DNA of 64,000 bases from Hanamia caeni (GTDB lineage Bacteria > Bacteroidota > Bacteroidia > Chitinophagales > Chitinophagaceae): assembly GCF_003721595.1 (NCBI RefSeq), contig NZ_RJJR01000002.1:62001-126000 (forward strand). The letters are read 5' to 3'. Both the position numbers and the translations under genes were made by a program. Below the pieces are notes generated by a model. That model saw only the letters and a program-made list of their open reading frames with translations. It was not told the DNA's origin and made no database searches. This document shows, in pieces, positions 47,900-57,226 of this stretch. The stretch's first letter is position 1, and each line of letters opens with the position of its first letter.

Positions 47900-48667
47900 G
47901 TGTTGAATCATTTACGGATCATAAACAACAATCTTTTCCAGCCGGATTCATTAAGTCAAAATGAATTTGAGAGACTTTATATTTCCCTCAGAAAAAAAGA
48001 AGGCAGGTATTTTACTGAAAATGAAATTGCAAGGCTTCCACACGTTGCTCATTCGCATCCGCTTTTTAAGGAATGGAAAATCAGGGAAAAAAGTTGCTAT
48101 CATCTTTTGAATTACATAAAAAAGAAGGGCCGCATTTGCAATATCCTTGAAGTTGGTTGTGGCAATGGATGGCTTACCGCGCAGCTCGCGTCTATAACAA
48201 AAGGAACGGTTACAGGAATTGATATCAACCGCGCAGAACTAAAAAAAGCCAATAAAGTTTTCCAAAAAAGAGCGCGGCTCAATTTTGTATATGGCGATAT
48301 TCGTTCCGGAATTCTTGCTGATCAAAAGTTTGACCTGATTGTATTTGCTGCTTCTCTTCAATATTTTAAATCCGTGAAAGATATTGTCAATACTGCAATA
48401 CAACATTTAACGCTGCAGGGAGAAATATACATTCTTGATAGTCCTTTTTATGCTATCGAAGAAGTTTTCCCGGCCAGGCAAAGAACGCGGAAATATTTTT
48501 CAGAGCTTGGATTTCCGCAGATGTCGAAATATTATTTTCATCACCGTTTGCGTGATTTAAAATCCTACAACTATAAGATTTTATATAATCCACGTTCATG
48601 GATAAACAAATTACTATTTCGAAAAAATCCTTTTTACCGGATAGTGATCAGAAATAATTATGTGTGA
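47900..48667 (+). CDS. SAM-dependent methyltransferase (class I)
   Basis: The 255-residue protein has motif I in ILEVGCGNGWLTAQLA, the acidic end of strand 2 in VTGIDINRAEL, and a later IVFAASLQYFKSVKDIVNTA. The start is a GTG. Its first 60 residues, rich in basic and aromatic residues, are typical of UbiE/WcaB-like methyltransferases from surface-glycan loci. It lies 16 bases after the B12-radical SAM gene and meets the next gene in a TGATG stop/start overlap. The target is unknown. Confidence 0.85.
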   Translation: MLNHLRIINNNLFQPDSLSQNEFERLYISLRKKEGRYFTENEIARLPHVAHSHPLFKEWKIREKSCYHLLNYIKKKGRICNILEVGCGNGWLTAQLASITKGTVTGIDINRAELKKANKVFQKRARLNFVYGDIRSGILADQKFDLIVFAASLQYFKSVKDIVNTAIQHLTLQGEIYILDSPFYAIEEVFPARQRTRKYFSELGFPQMSKYYFHHRLRDLKSYNYKILYNPRSWINKLLFRKNPFYRIVIRNNYV

Positions 48668-49713
48668 TGTTTACTGAAACTTTATATCAAACTTATCAAC
48701 GTCACAGAACGTTACAAACGAGCAGGATCACTGCTTTGCCTATTGTTATCCTGATGCCCCACAGTGCGTGCAATTGCCGGTGTGTGATGTGTGATATCTG
48801 GAAAGGCAATCACAATCTGAGACAATTGAACGAGCAGGATATTCAGAGATTGTTAGCTTCACTAAAAAAGTTTGGGACAAGACAAGTATTGATGTCGGGC
48901 GGAGAAGCATTACTGAATCCCAATTTTTTCAGGTTTTGTGAAATACTAAATAAAGAAAAAATTAAAGTGAGTTTGTTATCAACAGGACTGACGCTTAAAA
49001 AAAATGCCACATTGCTGGTGGGTTATGTAAACGATATTATTGTCTCTCTTGACGGTGATAAAGAAACGCACGACAGGATCAGGAATATTCCCGGCGCGTT
49101 CCAAAAAATGAAAGAAGGATTTGAAGCAATAAAAAGATTAAATCCAGATTTTAAAATTAGCGCGCGGACTGTTATTCATCAATTGAATTTTCGTAAGTGG
49201 CCAGCGATTATTGAGGCTGCAAAAGAAATCGGCCTGCAACAAATCAGTTTTTTGCCTGCTGATGTAAGCAGCCACGCATTTAACCGGGAATTGACATGGG
49301 ACGAAAAACGTCAACATGAAATTCTTTTATCTAAGGATGATTTACCTGATCTTGAAAAAATCATTGAGAAATTATTGATCACCAACTCAATTGATTTTGA
49401 AAATAATTTTATTGCTGAATCACCGGAAAAGATCAAAAAAATTTACAGTTATTATGCGGCCTTTTATGGCTTGAATGAATTTCCTTTTAAACGCTGTAAT
49501 GCGCCGTGGGTCTCTACTGTAATAGAAGCAGATGGAAATGTGAGACCTTGTTTTTTTCATCCATCTTACGGAAATATCAGGCAGCAATCTTTAGACAAAA
49601 TATTAAATAGTGACAAAGCTATTGGGTTTAGAAAAAACCTGGATATGGATAAAAATGAGGTTTGTAAAAAATGTGTTTGTTATCTCAATCTTGCTCCACG
49701 TACAAGGTTGTAA
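48664..49713 (+). CDS. Radical SAM/SPASM-domain protein
   Basis: The 349-residue protein has a radical SAM core with the cluster motif CNCRCVMC (CxxxCxxC), GGEALL, and LSTGLTLKK. A SPASM/twitch C-terminal domain follows, with CNAPWVST, RPCFFHPSYGN and CKKCVCYL for the auxiliary Fe-S cluster. The real start is probably the ATG at 48667 in the TGATG junction with the methyltransferase. Members mature peptides or enzymes, or act in lipid and tRNA modification. It is in the same tight plus-strand run, so it probably acts on the same product. Confidence 0.87.
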   Translation: MMFTETLYQTYQRHRTLQTSRITALPIVILMPHSACNCRCVMCDIWKGNHNLRQLNEQDIQRLLASLKKFGTRQVLMSGGEALLNPNFFRFCEILNKEKIKVSLLSTGLTLKKNATLLVGYVNDIIVSLDGDKETHDRIRNIPGAFQKMKEGFEAIKRLNPDFKISARTVIHQLNFRKWPAIIEAAKEIGLQQISFLPADVSSHAFNRELTWDEKRQHEILLSKDDLPDLEKIIEKLLITNSIDFENNFIAESPEKIKKIYSYYAAFYGLNEFPFKRCNAPWVSTVIEADGNVRPCFFHPSYGNIRQQSLDKILNSDKAIGFRKNLDMDKNEVCKKCVCYLNLAPRTRL

Positions 49714-49726
49714 AATTTTTTTGTAA

Positions 49727-51184
49727 ATGAATCACATCCTTTTTTCCCATTCTTATTTTCTTCGCTTCGATCCTAAACAATGGTCGATTGGACAACCATA
49801 TGCGCCACTGGGCACTTTATATGCCGCTTCATTAATGCGACAAAATGGTTATCCTGTTTCATTTTTTGATACCATGTTTTCTCATGCCCCGGAAGAAATC
49901 ATTTCGGTTATTGACGAAATAAAGCCAGCTTTTTTTGTGATCTATGATGATGGATTTAATTATCTCACGAAGATGTGTTTGACCAACATGAGAGAAGCAG
50001 CTTTCCGGATGATTCATTTTGCGAAAGAAAGAGGCTGTACAGTTATTGTTTCGAGTTCTGATTCCAGCGACCGTTATTCAATGTACCTGGACGAAGGTGC
50101 AGATTTTGTTTTGATTGGTGAAGCAGAAATTACTTTATTAAAACTGATCAATTCGATCCAGCGAAATGAAACTGATTTTTCAAATATCCAGGGACTTGCA
50201 TTTAAAAAAAATGATTCCATTATCACAACGGCAAAAAGAAGCGTAATAAAAGATCTGGATCAACTTCCAGATTCTGCCTGGGATTTGATTGACATGGAGC
50301 CTTACCGCAAATTGTGGATGAAACATGCCGGCTATTTTTCAATGAATATGGCAACTACCCGGGGGTGCCCTTTTAAATGTAACTGGTGTGCAAAACCGAT
50401 TTACGGGAATCGTTATAATTCCCGTTCGCCAGAAAATGTAGTAAACGAACTAATAATGCTAAAAGGTAAATTCGATTTTGATCACATCTGGTTTTGTGAT
50501 GACATCTTTGGCCTGAAACCTGGATGGATAAAGGAGTTTGCTGATTTGATTGAAAAAGAAAACCTCTCATTTAAATTTAAAATGCAGGGAAGAGTTGATC
50601 TGTTATTAAAAGAGAATACCATCAAAGACCTGGCGCGTGCAGGATGCGAAAATATCTGGATGGGTGCAGAAAGCGGCTCGCAAAAAATTCTGGATGCGAT
50701 GGATAAAGGAACCAATGTTCAGCAAATTTATGACGCAACGCGTTTATTGAAAAAGAACGGAATCAAACCGTCATTTTTTATTCAATTCGGTTATCCAGGA
50801 GAAACATATGATGACATCAAAAAAACTATTTCGATGATCAATAAATTATTGCCTTTTGAAATTGGTATTTCAGTTTCTTATCCTTTGCCGGGAACTGTTT
50901 TTTTTGAAAAAGTAAAATCAGAATTGAAACAAAAAACGAACTGGACCGATTCCAATGAAATGGCTTTACTATTTCATAATAATTATCAACCGGCTTTTTA
51001 TAAACAGCTTCACGCTTATGTTCATAAAAGTTACCGCAAGCATTTATCTTTCGAAAATTTAAAACAAATTTTTTCTAATCCTTTGAAAATTAATTTTTTG
51101 ACATTCAGGAAAGCTATATCTGGCATCTATTATGTTCCAGCCACTTTTTTTGAAAAGATGAAATTATTGCAGTTGCAAAAATAA
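49727..51184 (+). CDS. B12-binding-domain radical SAM protein
   Basis: The 485-residue protein has an N-terminal B12-binding-type domain (about 1-150, QPYAPLGTLYAA, IGEAE) and a radical SAM core with GCPFKCNWCAKPIYG (CxxxCxxC), FCDDIFGL, MGAESGSQKILDAMDKGT and FIQFGYPGET. It is a paralogue of the gene at 46385 in domain order but is clearly diverged. It lies 13 bases after the SPASM protein and 2 bases before the next methyltransferase. Likely substrate: a lipid or sugar intermediate. No cobalamin-coordinating His motif is visible, as in many of this class. Confidence 0.88.
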   Translation: MNHILFSHSYFLRFDPKQWSIGQPYAPLGTLYAASLMRQNGYPVSFFDTMFSHAPEEIISVIDEIKPAFFVIYDDGFNYLTKMCLTNMREAAFRMIHFAKERGCTVIVSSSDSSDRYSMYLDEGADFVLIGEAEITLLKLINSIQRNETDFSNIQGLAFKKNDSIITTAKRSVIKDLDQLPDSAWDLIDMEPYRKLWMKHAGYFSMNMATTRGCPFKCNWCAKPIYGNRYNSRSPENVVNELIMLKGKFDFDHIWFCDDIFGLKPGWIKEFADLIEKENLSFKFKMQGRVDLLLKENTIKDLARAGCENIWMGAESGSQKILDAMDKGTNVQQIYDATRLLKKNGIKPSFFIQFGYPGETYDDIKKTISMINKLLPFEIGISVSYPLPGTVFFEKVKSELKQKTNWTDSNEMALLFHNNYQPAFYKQLHAYVHKSYRKHLSFENLKQIFSNPLKINFLTFRKAISGIYYVPATFFEKMKLLQLQK

Positions 51185-51186
51185 TT

Positions 51187-52008
51187 ATGAACCCGGTTGC
51201 TAAAAATATAAATGAAACCCTTGCTGCCGCTGCATTTACACAGCAGGCAAACAAATTTGATGAATTATATTCCGGCAATACGATTATCAAATACAAAAGA
51301 AAAAGAGTGCGAGAACATCTTTCAAAAATTATTGCTCCAGGCCAACATATTTTAGAATTGAACAGCGGCACGGGAGAGGATGCGATCTGGCTGGGGCAAC
51401 ATAACTGTAAAGTTCATGCAACAGACATTTCTGTCGAGATGCAGGAAGTGCTGAAACAAAAAGTAAGAGATGCAGATCTACACGAATTAATAAACACTGA
51501 AATTTGTTCGTTTACTGCCCTAGAGTATCTGCGCGAACGCGGACCTTACGATGTCATTTTTTCAAACTTTGCGGGTTTGAATTGTACCGCCGACCTCGAC
51601 ACTGTTCTTGATTCCTTCGCTGATTTATTAAAACCTAAAGGCGCAGTAACATTGGTACTTCTTCCAAAGTTTTGTTTGTGGGAGTTTTTGTTGATCTTTA
51701 AAGGAAAACTGAAAACAGCTACACGCCGGCTTTTCAGCAGCAATGGAGTAAATGCAAGAGTAGAGAAAACACGTTTTAAATGCTGGTATTATAATCCCTC
51801 TTTTGTGATCAAACATTTAAAACATGATTTTGATCTTTTAAGTATTGAAGGGCTTTGCACGATTGTCCCGCCTTCATATATCGAAAATTTTGCGGAAAAA
51901 TTTCCAAAATTATTTTCATGGCTTTGTAAAAAGGAAACTGACTGGAAAAATAAATGGCCCTGGAAGTACATTGGCGATTATTATATTATCTCTTTTCGAA
52001 AGAAATAA
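51187..52008 (+). CDS. SAM-dependent methyltransferase (class I)
   Basis: The 273-residue protein has motif I in HILELNSGTGEDAIWLG, strand 2 acidic in VHATDISVEM and the later FSNFAGLNCTADLDTVLDSF. The asparagine-serine form of motif I (LNSGTG) is unusual but used in some glycolipid methyltransferases. It follows the B12-radical SAM gene by 2 bases and ends 3 bases from a converging gene, so it closes the run. It is the third methyltransferase of the cluster. The substrate is unknown. Confidence 0.86.
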   Translation: MNPVAKNINETLAAAAFTQQANKFDELYSGNTIIKYKRKRVREHLSKIIAPGQHILELNSGTGEDAIWLGQHNCKVHATDISVEMQEVLKQKVRDADLHELINTEICSFTALEYLRERGPYDVIFSNFAGLNCTADLDTVLDSFADLLKPKGAVTLVLLPKFCLWEFLLIFKGKLKTATRRLFSSNGVNARVEKTRFKCWYYNPSFVIKHLKHDFDLLSIEGLCTIVPPSYIENFAEKFPKLFSWLCKKETDWKNKWPWKYIGDYYIISFRKK

Positions 52009-52011
52009 AAA

Positions 52012-52923
52012 TTATTTCTCCAATTCAAAAAGCTGAGGAGATGCCAGCAGTTTTTGTATCCGCATTTCATATTCCTTTATAATTTTGGTTTGGAAAATTT
52101 CAGGATCAGGCTTAGAAAAATGCTGACTTACAAGCATAGCAATTTTATCCCCGTGATCGTTCAGTTTATTTTTTTGCGTTTTCTTTTTCCATCGTTTATC
52201 TGTCAAAGTCATTAACCGTTTTTCAATTCTGTCTCCAAATTTTGAGCGAAAGATTTTTTCAATCATTCTTCTGATAAAAACTTTTTTCAACTTGTTTTTT
52301 GAGGAAAACAAAATCTTCTGCTGGGGAAAATAATCTGTGGTCCAGGAATTTGCCATCATAAATTTTTTGTAACAATCTAGTCCGGTCATCGGTTTCAGTG
52401 TTACAATTTCCATTGCCGTAAAAATATTTTTCTCAACGATCTCCATTCCTTTTTCATCGATATAATAATTCATGCAAAACCAATGTTGCTTTCCTGCCAG
52501 GTAACTGAGTTTTTTTAAAAAATGCATACAGGTGCGGGCAGTCCATAAACGGTTGGCTTCTGTGATAATAAAAAAATCAATATCCGATTTTCCATCCGCA
52601 AAGTTTTTTGACAAAGAACCGGATACACAAACTGTTTCAACAAAGGGAAAATTATTTAAAAGTGTTGCAACTTGTTTTGCGGTTTTTAATTGACGTATTG
52701 CCCGCAAATTTCCTTCAATCCTTCTGTCGGCAAGGATTTGGTGGTTTCTTAGCGAATAAAATCCACCGATCTTAAAAATTATTTTCTCTTCCAATAAAGT
52801 TTTAATCGCTTCATTAAACAATTCTTCATCCGATGGAGGAAGAAACTGCAGGATTTCCCTACCCGTCAATGGATAACTAAAAATATCAAAGTATGCGAGA
52901 GTTTTTAATATTTCCTGCCACAT
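52012..52923 (-). CDS. Nucleotidyltransferase-fold protein
   Basis: The 303-residue protein has an N-terminal helical region resembling a winged helix (about 5-60). A nucleotidyltransferase domain follows, with GS and acidic metal residues in CVSGSLSKNFADGKSDIDFFII. A helical C-terminal part has a basic stretch (RFRSKFGDRIEKRL-like). The GSx10DxD pattern is that of minimal nucleotidyltransferases or polymerase-beta-like enzymes that transfer an NMP to sugars or small molecules. No toxin/antitoxin partner is adjacent. Its position next to the methyltransferase/radical SAM run suggests a role in activating or tailoring the same product. Confidence 0.8.
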   Translation of the reverse strand: MWQEILKTLAYFDIFSYPLTGREILQFLPPSDEELFNEAIKTLLEEKIIFKIGGFYSLRNHQILADRRIEGNLRAIRQLKTAKQVATLLNNFPFVETVCVSGSLSKNFADGKSDIDFFIITEANRLWTARTCMHFLKKLSYLAGKQHWFCMNYYIDEKGMEIVEKNIFTAMEIVTLKPMTGLDCYKKFMMANSWTTDYFPQQKILFSSKNKLKKVFIRRMIEKIFRSKFGDRIEKRLMTLTDKRWKKKTQKNKLNDHGDKIAMLVSQHFSKPDPEIFQTKIIKEYEMRIQKLLASPQLFELEK

Positions 52924-52928
52924 GAGGT

Positions 52929-53720
52929 TTAATGAATTGGATTAAGAGCCGTTACTAATGATTTTTTGTTTTCTCTCTTTAATCGCTGCAACTTTTGATA
53001 TTTTAAAAAAGACAAGTGGGCATTTTGTATCGCAATAATAAAACCATAATAGCCATCTAAAAATCCAAGTCTAAAAAAATAGCCATTTACAAAAGACCAT
53101 AAAGGACTGAGAATAATTTTAGACCAATGTTTCTTTTTGCCCAAATCAACAAGCGATTTTGCAGCAATGGAACTCATTCTCTCATTTCTTTCCAAGTGTT
53201 CTTCAAGAGAATTAAAGGTATAATGAAGAATATCTCCTTTCAGAAATTGTGCCTTACAATTTTCCGGGAGAATAATTTTATCATGAGGATTTATTCCTCC
53301 CCAATAAGCAATACGTTTATCAAAAAGCCGGATTTTTTTATCAGGATACCACAAGCCATGTCTTATAAAACGTCCGCAATAATGATTGTAGCGATTCATG
53401 CAATAAGCTTCGAATTTAAAGTCTTTTTTTGCGTTTAAAATTGCTTCCATCAATTCAGGGCTTAGTACTTCGTCCGCATCCAGGCTGAGGACATAATCGT
53501 AGCTCGCTAATTTCAAGGCACGGTTTTTTTGTTCTTTATATCCTGCAAACATTTCCTGTTTTACAATCGCTCCTCTTTCTTTTGCAATGGCAACGGTGTT
53601 ATCTGATGAGAACGAATCCAATACAATTATTTCATCAGCCACGTACCAAAGTGAATCAATGCAACGGCCGATATTATGTTCTTCATTTAAGGTAATAATT
53701 ACTGCTGATAAGGGTTTCAT
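52929..53720 (-). CDS. Glycosyltransferase family 2 (WaaE/KdtX-like)
   Basis: About 263 residues from the ATG at 53720; an upstream in-frame start would add 12 residues not found in the family. GT-A fold: PLSAVIITLNEEHNIGRCIDSL, the nucleotide-binding VLDSFSSDNT, the DxD motif in LSLDADEVLSP. The catalytic part ends before NAHLSFLKYQ. It resembles the LPS-core beta-glycosyltransferases of the KdtX/WaaE class. It is 5 bases from the nucleotidyltransferase start and begins the run that ends at 52012. Confidence 0.9.
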   Translation of the reverse strand: MKPLSAVIITLNEEHNIGRCIDSLWYVADEIIVLDSFSSDNTVAIAKERGAIVKQEMFAGYKEQKNRALKLASYDYVLSLDADEVLSPELMEAILNAKKDFKFEAYCMNRYNHYCGRFIRHGLWYPDKKIRLFDKRIAYWGGINPHDKIILPENCKAQFLKGDILHYTFNSLEEHLERNERMSSIAAKSLVDLGKKKHWSKIILSPLWSFVNGYFFRLGFLDGYYGFIIAIQNAHLSFLKYQKLQRLKRENKKSLVTALNPIH

Positions 53721-53778
53721 GTGATTAAAAGAAAATGATTTATAATCAAATCGCAATAAAATCTGTTGTGGTTGCTTC

Positions 53779-55041
53779 TTAAGTAAAATCTGTTTTCACA
53801 TTTATATTCTCTTTTGATTTAGTAAGGAGGAATAAAGAAAGAAAGAAACTGTAAAAAAAAATTCCTTTGTTGACATCAAGAATATTTTCTGAAATGGAAA
53901 CAACAGAAATTAAAATCAGAAAGGAGAAAAATATAAAGTCTTTCCTTTTTATTGCATTTGACAATGAAAAATAAAGGATGTACAAATAGATAAGCAAACC
54001 GAAGATGCCGGCTTTGATTAAGAAACTCAAATACTGGTTATGCGCATTTAATTCAACCAAATAAGACCTGTAAAATTTCTTCTCGAAATATTTCTTTTTC
54101 AAAACATATTTTTCAGAACCACCGCCATAACCAACTACGGGAGATTGCGAGATCAACTGCAATTCAAGTCCCCATCTTTTCATTCGTGTTTCAGTCAGAT
54201 CGGGCGTTACAGCGTTTTTATTCAAATCATCTTTGAGATCGCTGACGTATCTCTTTTTTAGGGCATTGATGTTTGTAATCGCGAAAAAAAGAAAGAACAA
54301 ACCCAGGAATGAAGCGATTGAAAACTGCCATCTCTGTTTGCCGTGTAATAACAGAGCCGGAACTGCAATGAGAATTATTATCAATGTGGCAATAACAACC
54401 GAGCGCGAAGAAAGTTGTATCAACCCTGCAAAAAGGATCAACGTAAATAAAATGTATGCTGTGTTTTGAAATTGAGATTTTAGAAAAAAGAGGTAAAGAA
54501 AAATGCCGATTGAAAGGGCTACATACATCGATAAATAAGTAGCATGTAAATCGATAGGTGCTGAAAAGTTCTGATTGAGGAATACTTTGCTGAAAATTGC
54601 TGATGCCGGATAATGATAATAATGAATCACCCGGAATGCATTGAAATATAAGTAAACGATGGTGATTGTGCAGGTGAAAGCAAAAATTTTCAGGAATGAA
54701 ATTTTATATTTTTCAAAATTTAAATTGCTTAGAGAAAGACCAAGCGGAAACAACAAAATTGCCAGCTGATGATCGGTTTCTTTGAATCCTTCCGCGACAT
54801 GATTGCTGTAACTGATGGTAAATAAACTTAAAAAAAATATGGCTGCTATAATCCAAACCGTTTTATTTTTAAGAGCCTGTAGGTTTTTTTTTCTGATGTG
54901 AATCAGTGTGTGAATCGTAAAACAAGTGAGAAGGATTTCACTAAAAAAATGTTGGAATGGCAAGGCAATGAGGAAGCAGCTGATCAGAAAGTAGCTGATG
55001 TTATTTTCCAATGTATCATTTATAAAGAATAATTGTTTCAT
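53779..55041 (-). CDS. O-antigen ligase/polymerase-family membrane protein
   Basis: About 420 residues from the ATG at 55041, which overlaps the upstream stop by 4 bases (ATGA); a start 7 codons earlier is possible. About ten hydrophobic helices span the protein. The large periplasmic loop carries the family's SPVVGYGGGSEKYVLKKKYF and ELNAHNQYLSFLIKAG. Members polymerise O-units (Wzy) or link the polymer to lipid A (WaaL), acting at the periplasmic face. A second such protein is encoded at 58191, so the two may divide these tasks. Confidence 0.85.
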   Translation of the reverse strand: MKQLFFINDTLENNISYFLISCFLIALPFQHFFSEILLTCFTIHTLIHIRKKNLQALKNKTVWIIAAIFFLSLFTISYSNHVAEGFKETDHQLAILLFPLGLSLSNLNFEKYKISFLKIFAFTCTITIVYLYFNAFRVIHYYHYPASAIFSKVFLNQNFSAPIDLHATYLSMYVALSIGIFLYLFFLKSQFQNTAYILFTLILFAGLIQLSSRSVVIATLIIILIAVPALLLHGKQRWQFSIASFLGLFFLFFAITNINALKKRYVSDLKDDLNKNAVTPDLTETRMKRWGLELQLISQSPVVGYGGGSEKYVLKKKYFEKKFYRSYLVELNAHNQYLSFLIKAGIFGLLIYLYILYFSLSNAIKRKDFIFFSFLILISVVSISENILDVNKGIFFYSFFLSLFLLTKSKENINVKTDFT

Positions 55042-56147
55042 TTCTGATGTTTGTAAAAACATTCAATAATAAAATCGTTGTATTGCTCAATGATGCTTGG
55101 CCAGTTGTATTTCCTTTCTATTTTCAATAAATTATTCTGAACCATTTGTTCCTCTTTTTTATCACGCTTCACTGATTCAATTAATTGCTCCACATCTTTT
55201 GAAGATTGGAAGTAGTACGCATCCTTTTGTAATACAGAAAGATTGAACTCGTTTTGATGCGCTGCAATTAATGAACTGCTTCCCATGGCTTCCAACAAAG
55301 AAGGATTGGTGCCGCCAACGCTATGTCCATGAAAATAAAGGCTTGAAAAATATTTTAAAGTATGTGTGACCGAGCTATCATAAATGGCTCCCGCAAAGAG
55401 AATTCGTTTGTCAGATTGAAATTTCTTTTGAATTTTTTGCCCAAAAGAATTATCGGTGCTTCCAATAACGAGAAATTTTTTATCAGACGAGCTTTTATTG
55501 AAGCCATCCAGGATTGTTTCGATATTATTTTCGGGTTCCATTCGCGCCATCAACAAAAAATATTCCTTCTTACAGATATGATAATACGAAAGCAATGAAT
55601 TATTGTCCAGGTAACTAATCTCGCTGCCGTAAGGAATGTATTTGCATTGAATGTTATATTTTTTTTGCAAATAATTTTGGATCACAATTGAATCAGCAAT
55701 GTAGAAATGACTGCATTTTACTGCCCATTTTTCAGCCTGCTTTAAAAACTGGCGCGTCATATAATTATACTTGCTTCGCTTCCATTCAAGACCATCCATG
55801 TTAGAAATGATTACAGGTTTTTTTGGAAAAAATCTTCCCCACACAGAACTGCTTGTGTAGCCTAAAAACAGCAATGCATCGAAGTTTTGTTTTCGTGCAT
55901 GCTGAATGCAATTCCAATCATAAATGAATTGGCCGGCGGTTCCAATTTTATATTCCGGATCATAGCAATGTTTTATTTCCACGCCATGAAAATCTTTTTG
56001 CTGATACGGATGATTGTGTGAATTATAAACGGTTACCTGATGGCCTTTATTTACTAATCCCACAGAAATACATTCGGCCATTTTTTCAAAACCTCCATAA
56101 AAATTAGGAATGCCACGGCAACCAATTATTCCGATTTTGAGTTTCAT
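55038..56147 (-). CDS. Glycosyltransferase family 4 (DUF1972/rhamnosyltransferase type)
   Basis: The 369-residue protein has the DUF1972 N-terminal domain with GIIGCRGIPNFYGGFEK (a variant of the GxRGIPxxxGG signature), NMDGLEWKRSKYN and the GT4 donor domain (MARMEPENNIETIL, GAIYDSSVTHTLKY, GHSVGGTNPSLLEAMG). Relatives attach rhamnose or fucose in O-antigen and capsule loci. It overlaps its downstream neighbour by 4 bases and the upstream GT4 by 4, so the whole minus-strand block is translationally coupled. Confidence 0.9.
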   Translation of the reverse strand: MKLKIGIIGCRGIPNFYGGFEKMAECISVGLVNKGHQVTVYNSHNHPYQQKDFHGVEIKHCYDPEYKIGTAGQFIYDWNCIQHARKQNFDALLFLGYTSSSVWGRFFPKKPVIISNMDGLEWKRSKYNYMTRQFLKQAEKWAVKCSHFYIADSIVIQNYLQKKYNIQCKYIPYGSEISYLDNNSLLSYYHICKKEYFLLMARMEPENNIETILDGFNKSSSDKKFLVIGSTDNSFGQKIQKKFQSDKRILFAGAIYDSSVTHTLKYFSSLYFHGHSVGGTNPSLLEAMGSSSLIAAHQNEFNLSVLQKDAYYFQSSKDVEQLIESVKRDKKEEQMVQNNLLKIERKYNWPSIIEQYNDFIIECFYKHQK

Positions 56148-57226
56148 TTTAAAAGGATTTTTTTATAAGCTTCAAAAGTTTTTTGTGCTGCATTTTTCCA
56201 GGTGTAGTTGGCGAATATTTTCTCCCGGAAATTTTTATTGCCGTTCTCTTTACTTGCTTTTTCGATTGCTTCACGAATAGAAACGGGAGAGGAAGGGTCA
56301 CAGTAAAATGCATGACCGTTGCAATATTCAGAAGCATAACCACGATTGGTAATTACAACATTGCATCCCAAAGAAGCTGCTTCTAACGTAGACAGGCCGC
56401 ATGTTTCAAACCAACTGGGTAGGATATGAACTTTGGCTTTCTGGTAATATTCAATCAATTCCTGTTGCGGCAAATGATGAATGAAATGAATATTTGGCGA
56501 AGCGGTTTTTTTACATTTTTTATAATAATCAGTTTGATTGATTGCAGCATTTCCAATAAGAAAAAGTTGAAATCTTGAATCGTTGACAGCTTTAATCAGG
56601 TTTAATTGGTTCTTTAATCCTTCAATACGTGCTACTGACAAAATAAGATTCGGATCTTTTTCTTTATTTACTGATGATGAAAACAGATCCGTATCAATCC
56701 CATTGGGAATAACAGAGAATGATGGCGACAAAGAATACGACTGCGCAAGATTTTCATATTCCATCTCAGAATTAGGCAATACCATCCTAGCTTTCAGAAG
56801 AATATATTTTATACTGTGATCGTACCCCTTTACTAAATAGGAAAATGATCTAATTTTTTCCTGTCTTTTTGTCCATCGTGCAATCGATTTAAAATATTCA
56901 ATTTGTGCGGATGATAAATAATGAAATATTTTACCGGAAATTCCTTTCCTGTGTTGCTGATCGAATTCTGAGTAATCAATTAATAAAGGCGTTACAACAA
57001 AAGGAGTTTTAGATTTTTTAATATGAAATAAAATATCCGCTGGTCGTGTCAAATTGAAGAAATGCAGCAGGTCATATTCCTGGTAATTTATTTTTTCACC
57101 GGTTAATCTAATATCAACATCCACGTTCCAATTCTTTAAACAACGTGCTGTTTCCTGCATTTGTACTGTGTCTCCGCCTTTTGCAGTGAATAATGATGAT
57201 CGCGATATGAATGCAACTTTCATCAT
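56144..57226 (-). CDS. Glycosyltransferase family 4 (GT-B)
   Basis: About 360 residues when begun at the ATG that overlaps the upstream stop (TAATG); a start 12 codons earlier gives an atypical N-terminus. It starts VAFISRSSLFTAKGGDTVQM, the usual GT4 glycine-rich opening. The donor domain shows VIPNGIDTDLFSSS, LILSVARIEGLKNQ, and the EX7E region SWFETCGLSTLEAASLG. It belongs to the same coupled gene block; the acceptor is unknown. Confidence 0.88.
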   Translation of the reverse strand: MMKVAFISRSSLFTAKGGDTVQMQETARCLKNWNVDVDIRLTGEKINYQEYDLLHFFNLTRPADILFHIKKSKTPFVVTPLLIDYSEFDQQHRKGISGKIFHYLSSAQIEYFKSIARWTKRQEKIRSFSYLVKGYDHSIKYILLKARMVLPNSEMEYENLAQSYSLSPSFSVIPNGIDTDLFSSSVNKEKDPNLILSVARIEGLKNQLNLIKAVNDSRFQLFLIGNAAINQTDYYKKCKKTASPNIHFIHHLPQQELIEYYQKAKVHILPSWFETCGLSTLEAASLGCNVVITNRGYASEYCNGHAFYCDPSSPVSIREAIEKASKENGNKNFREKIFANYTWKNAAQKTFEAYKKILLK

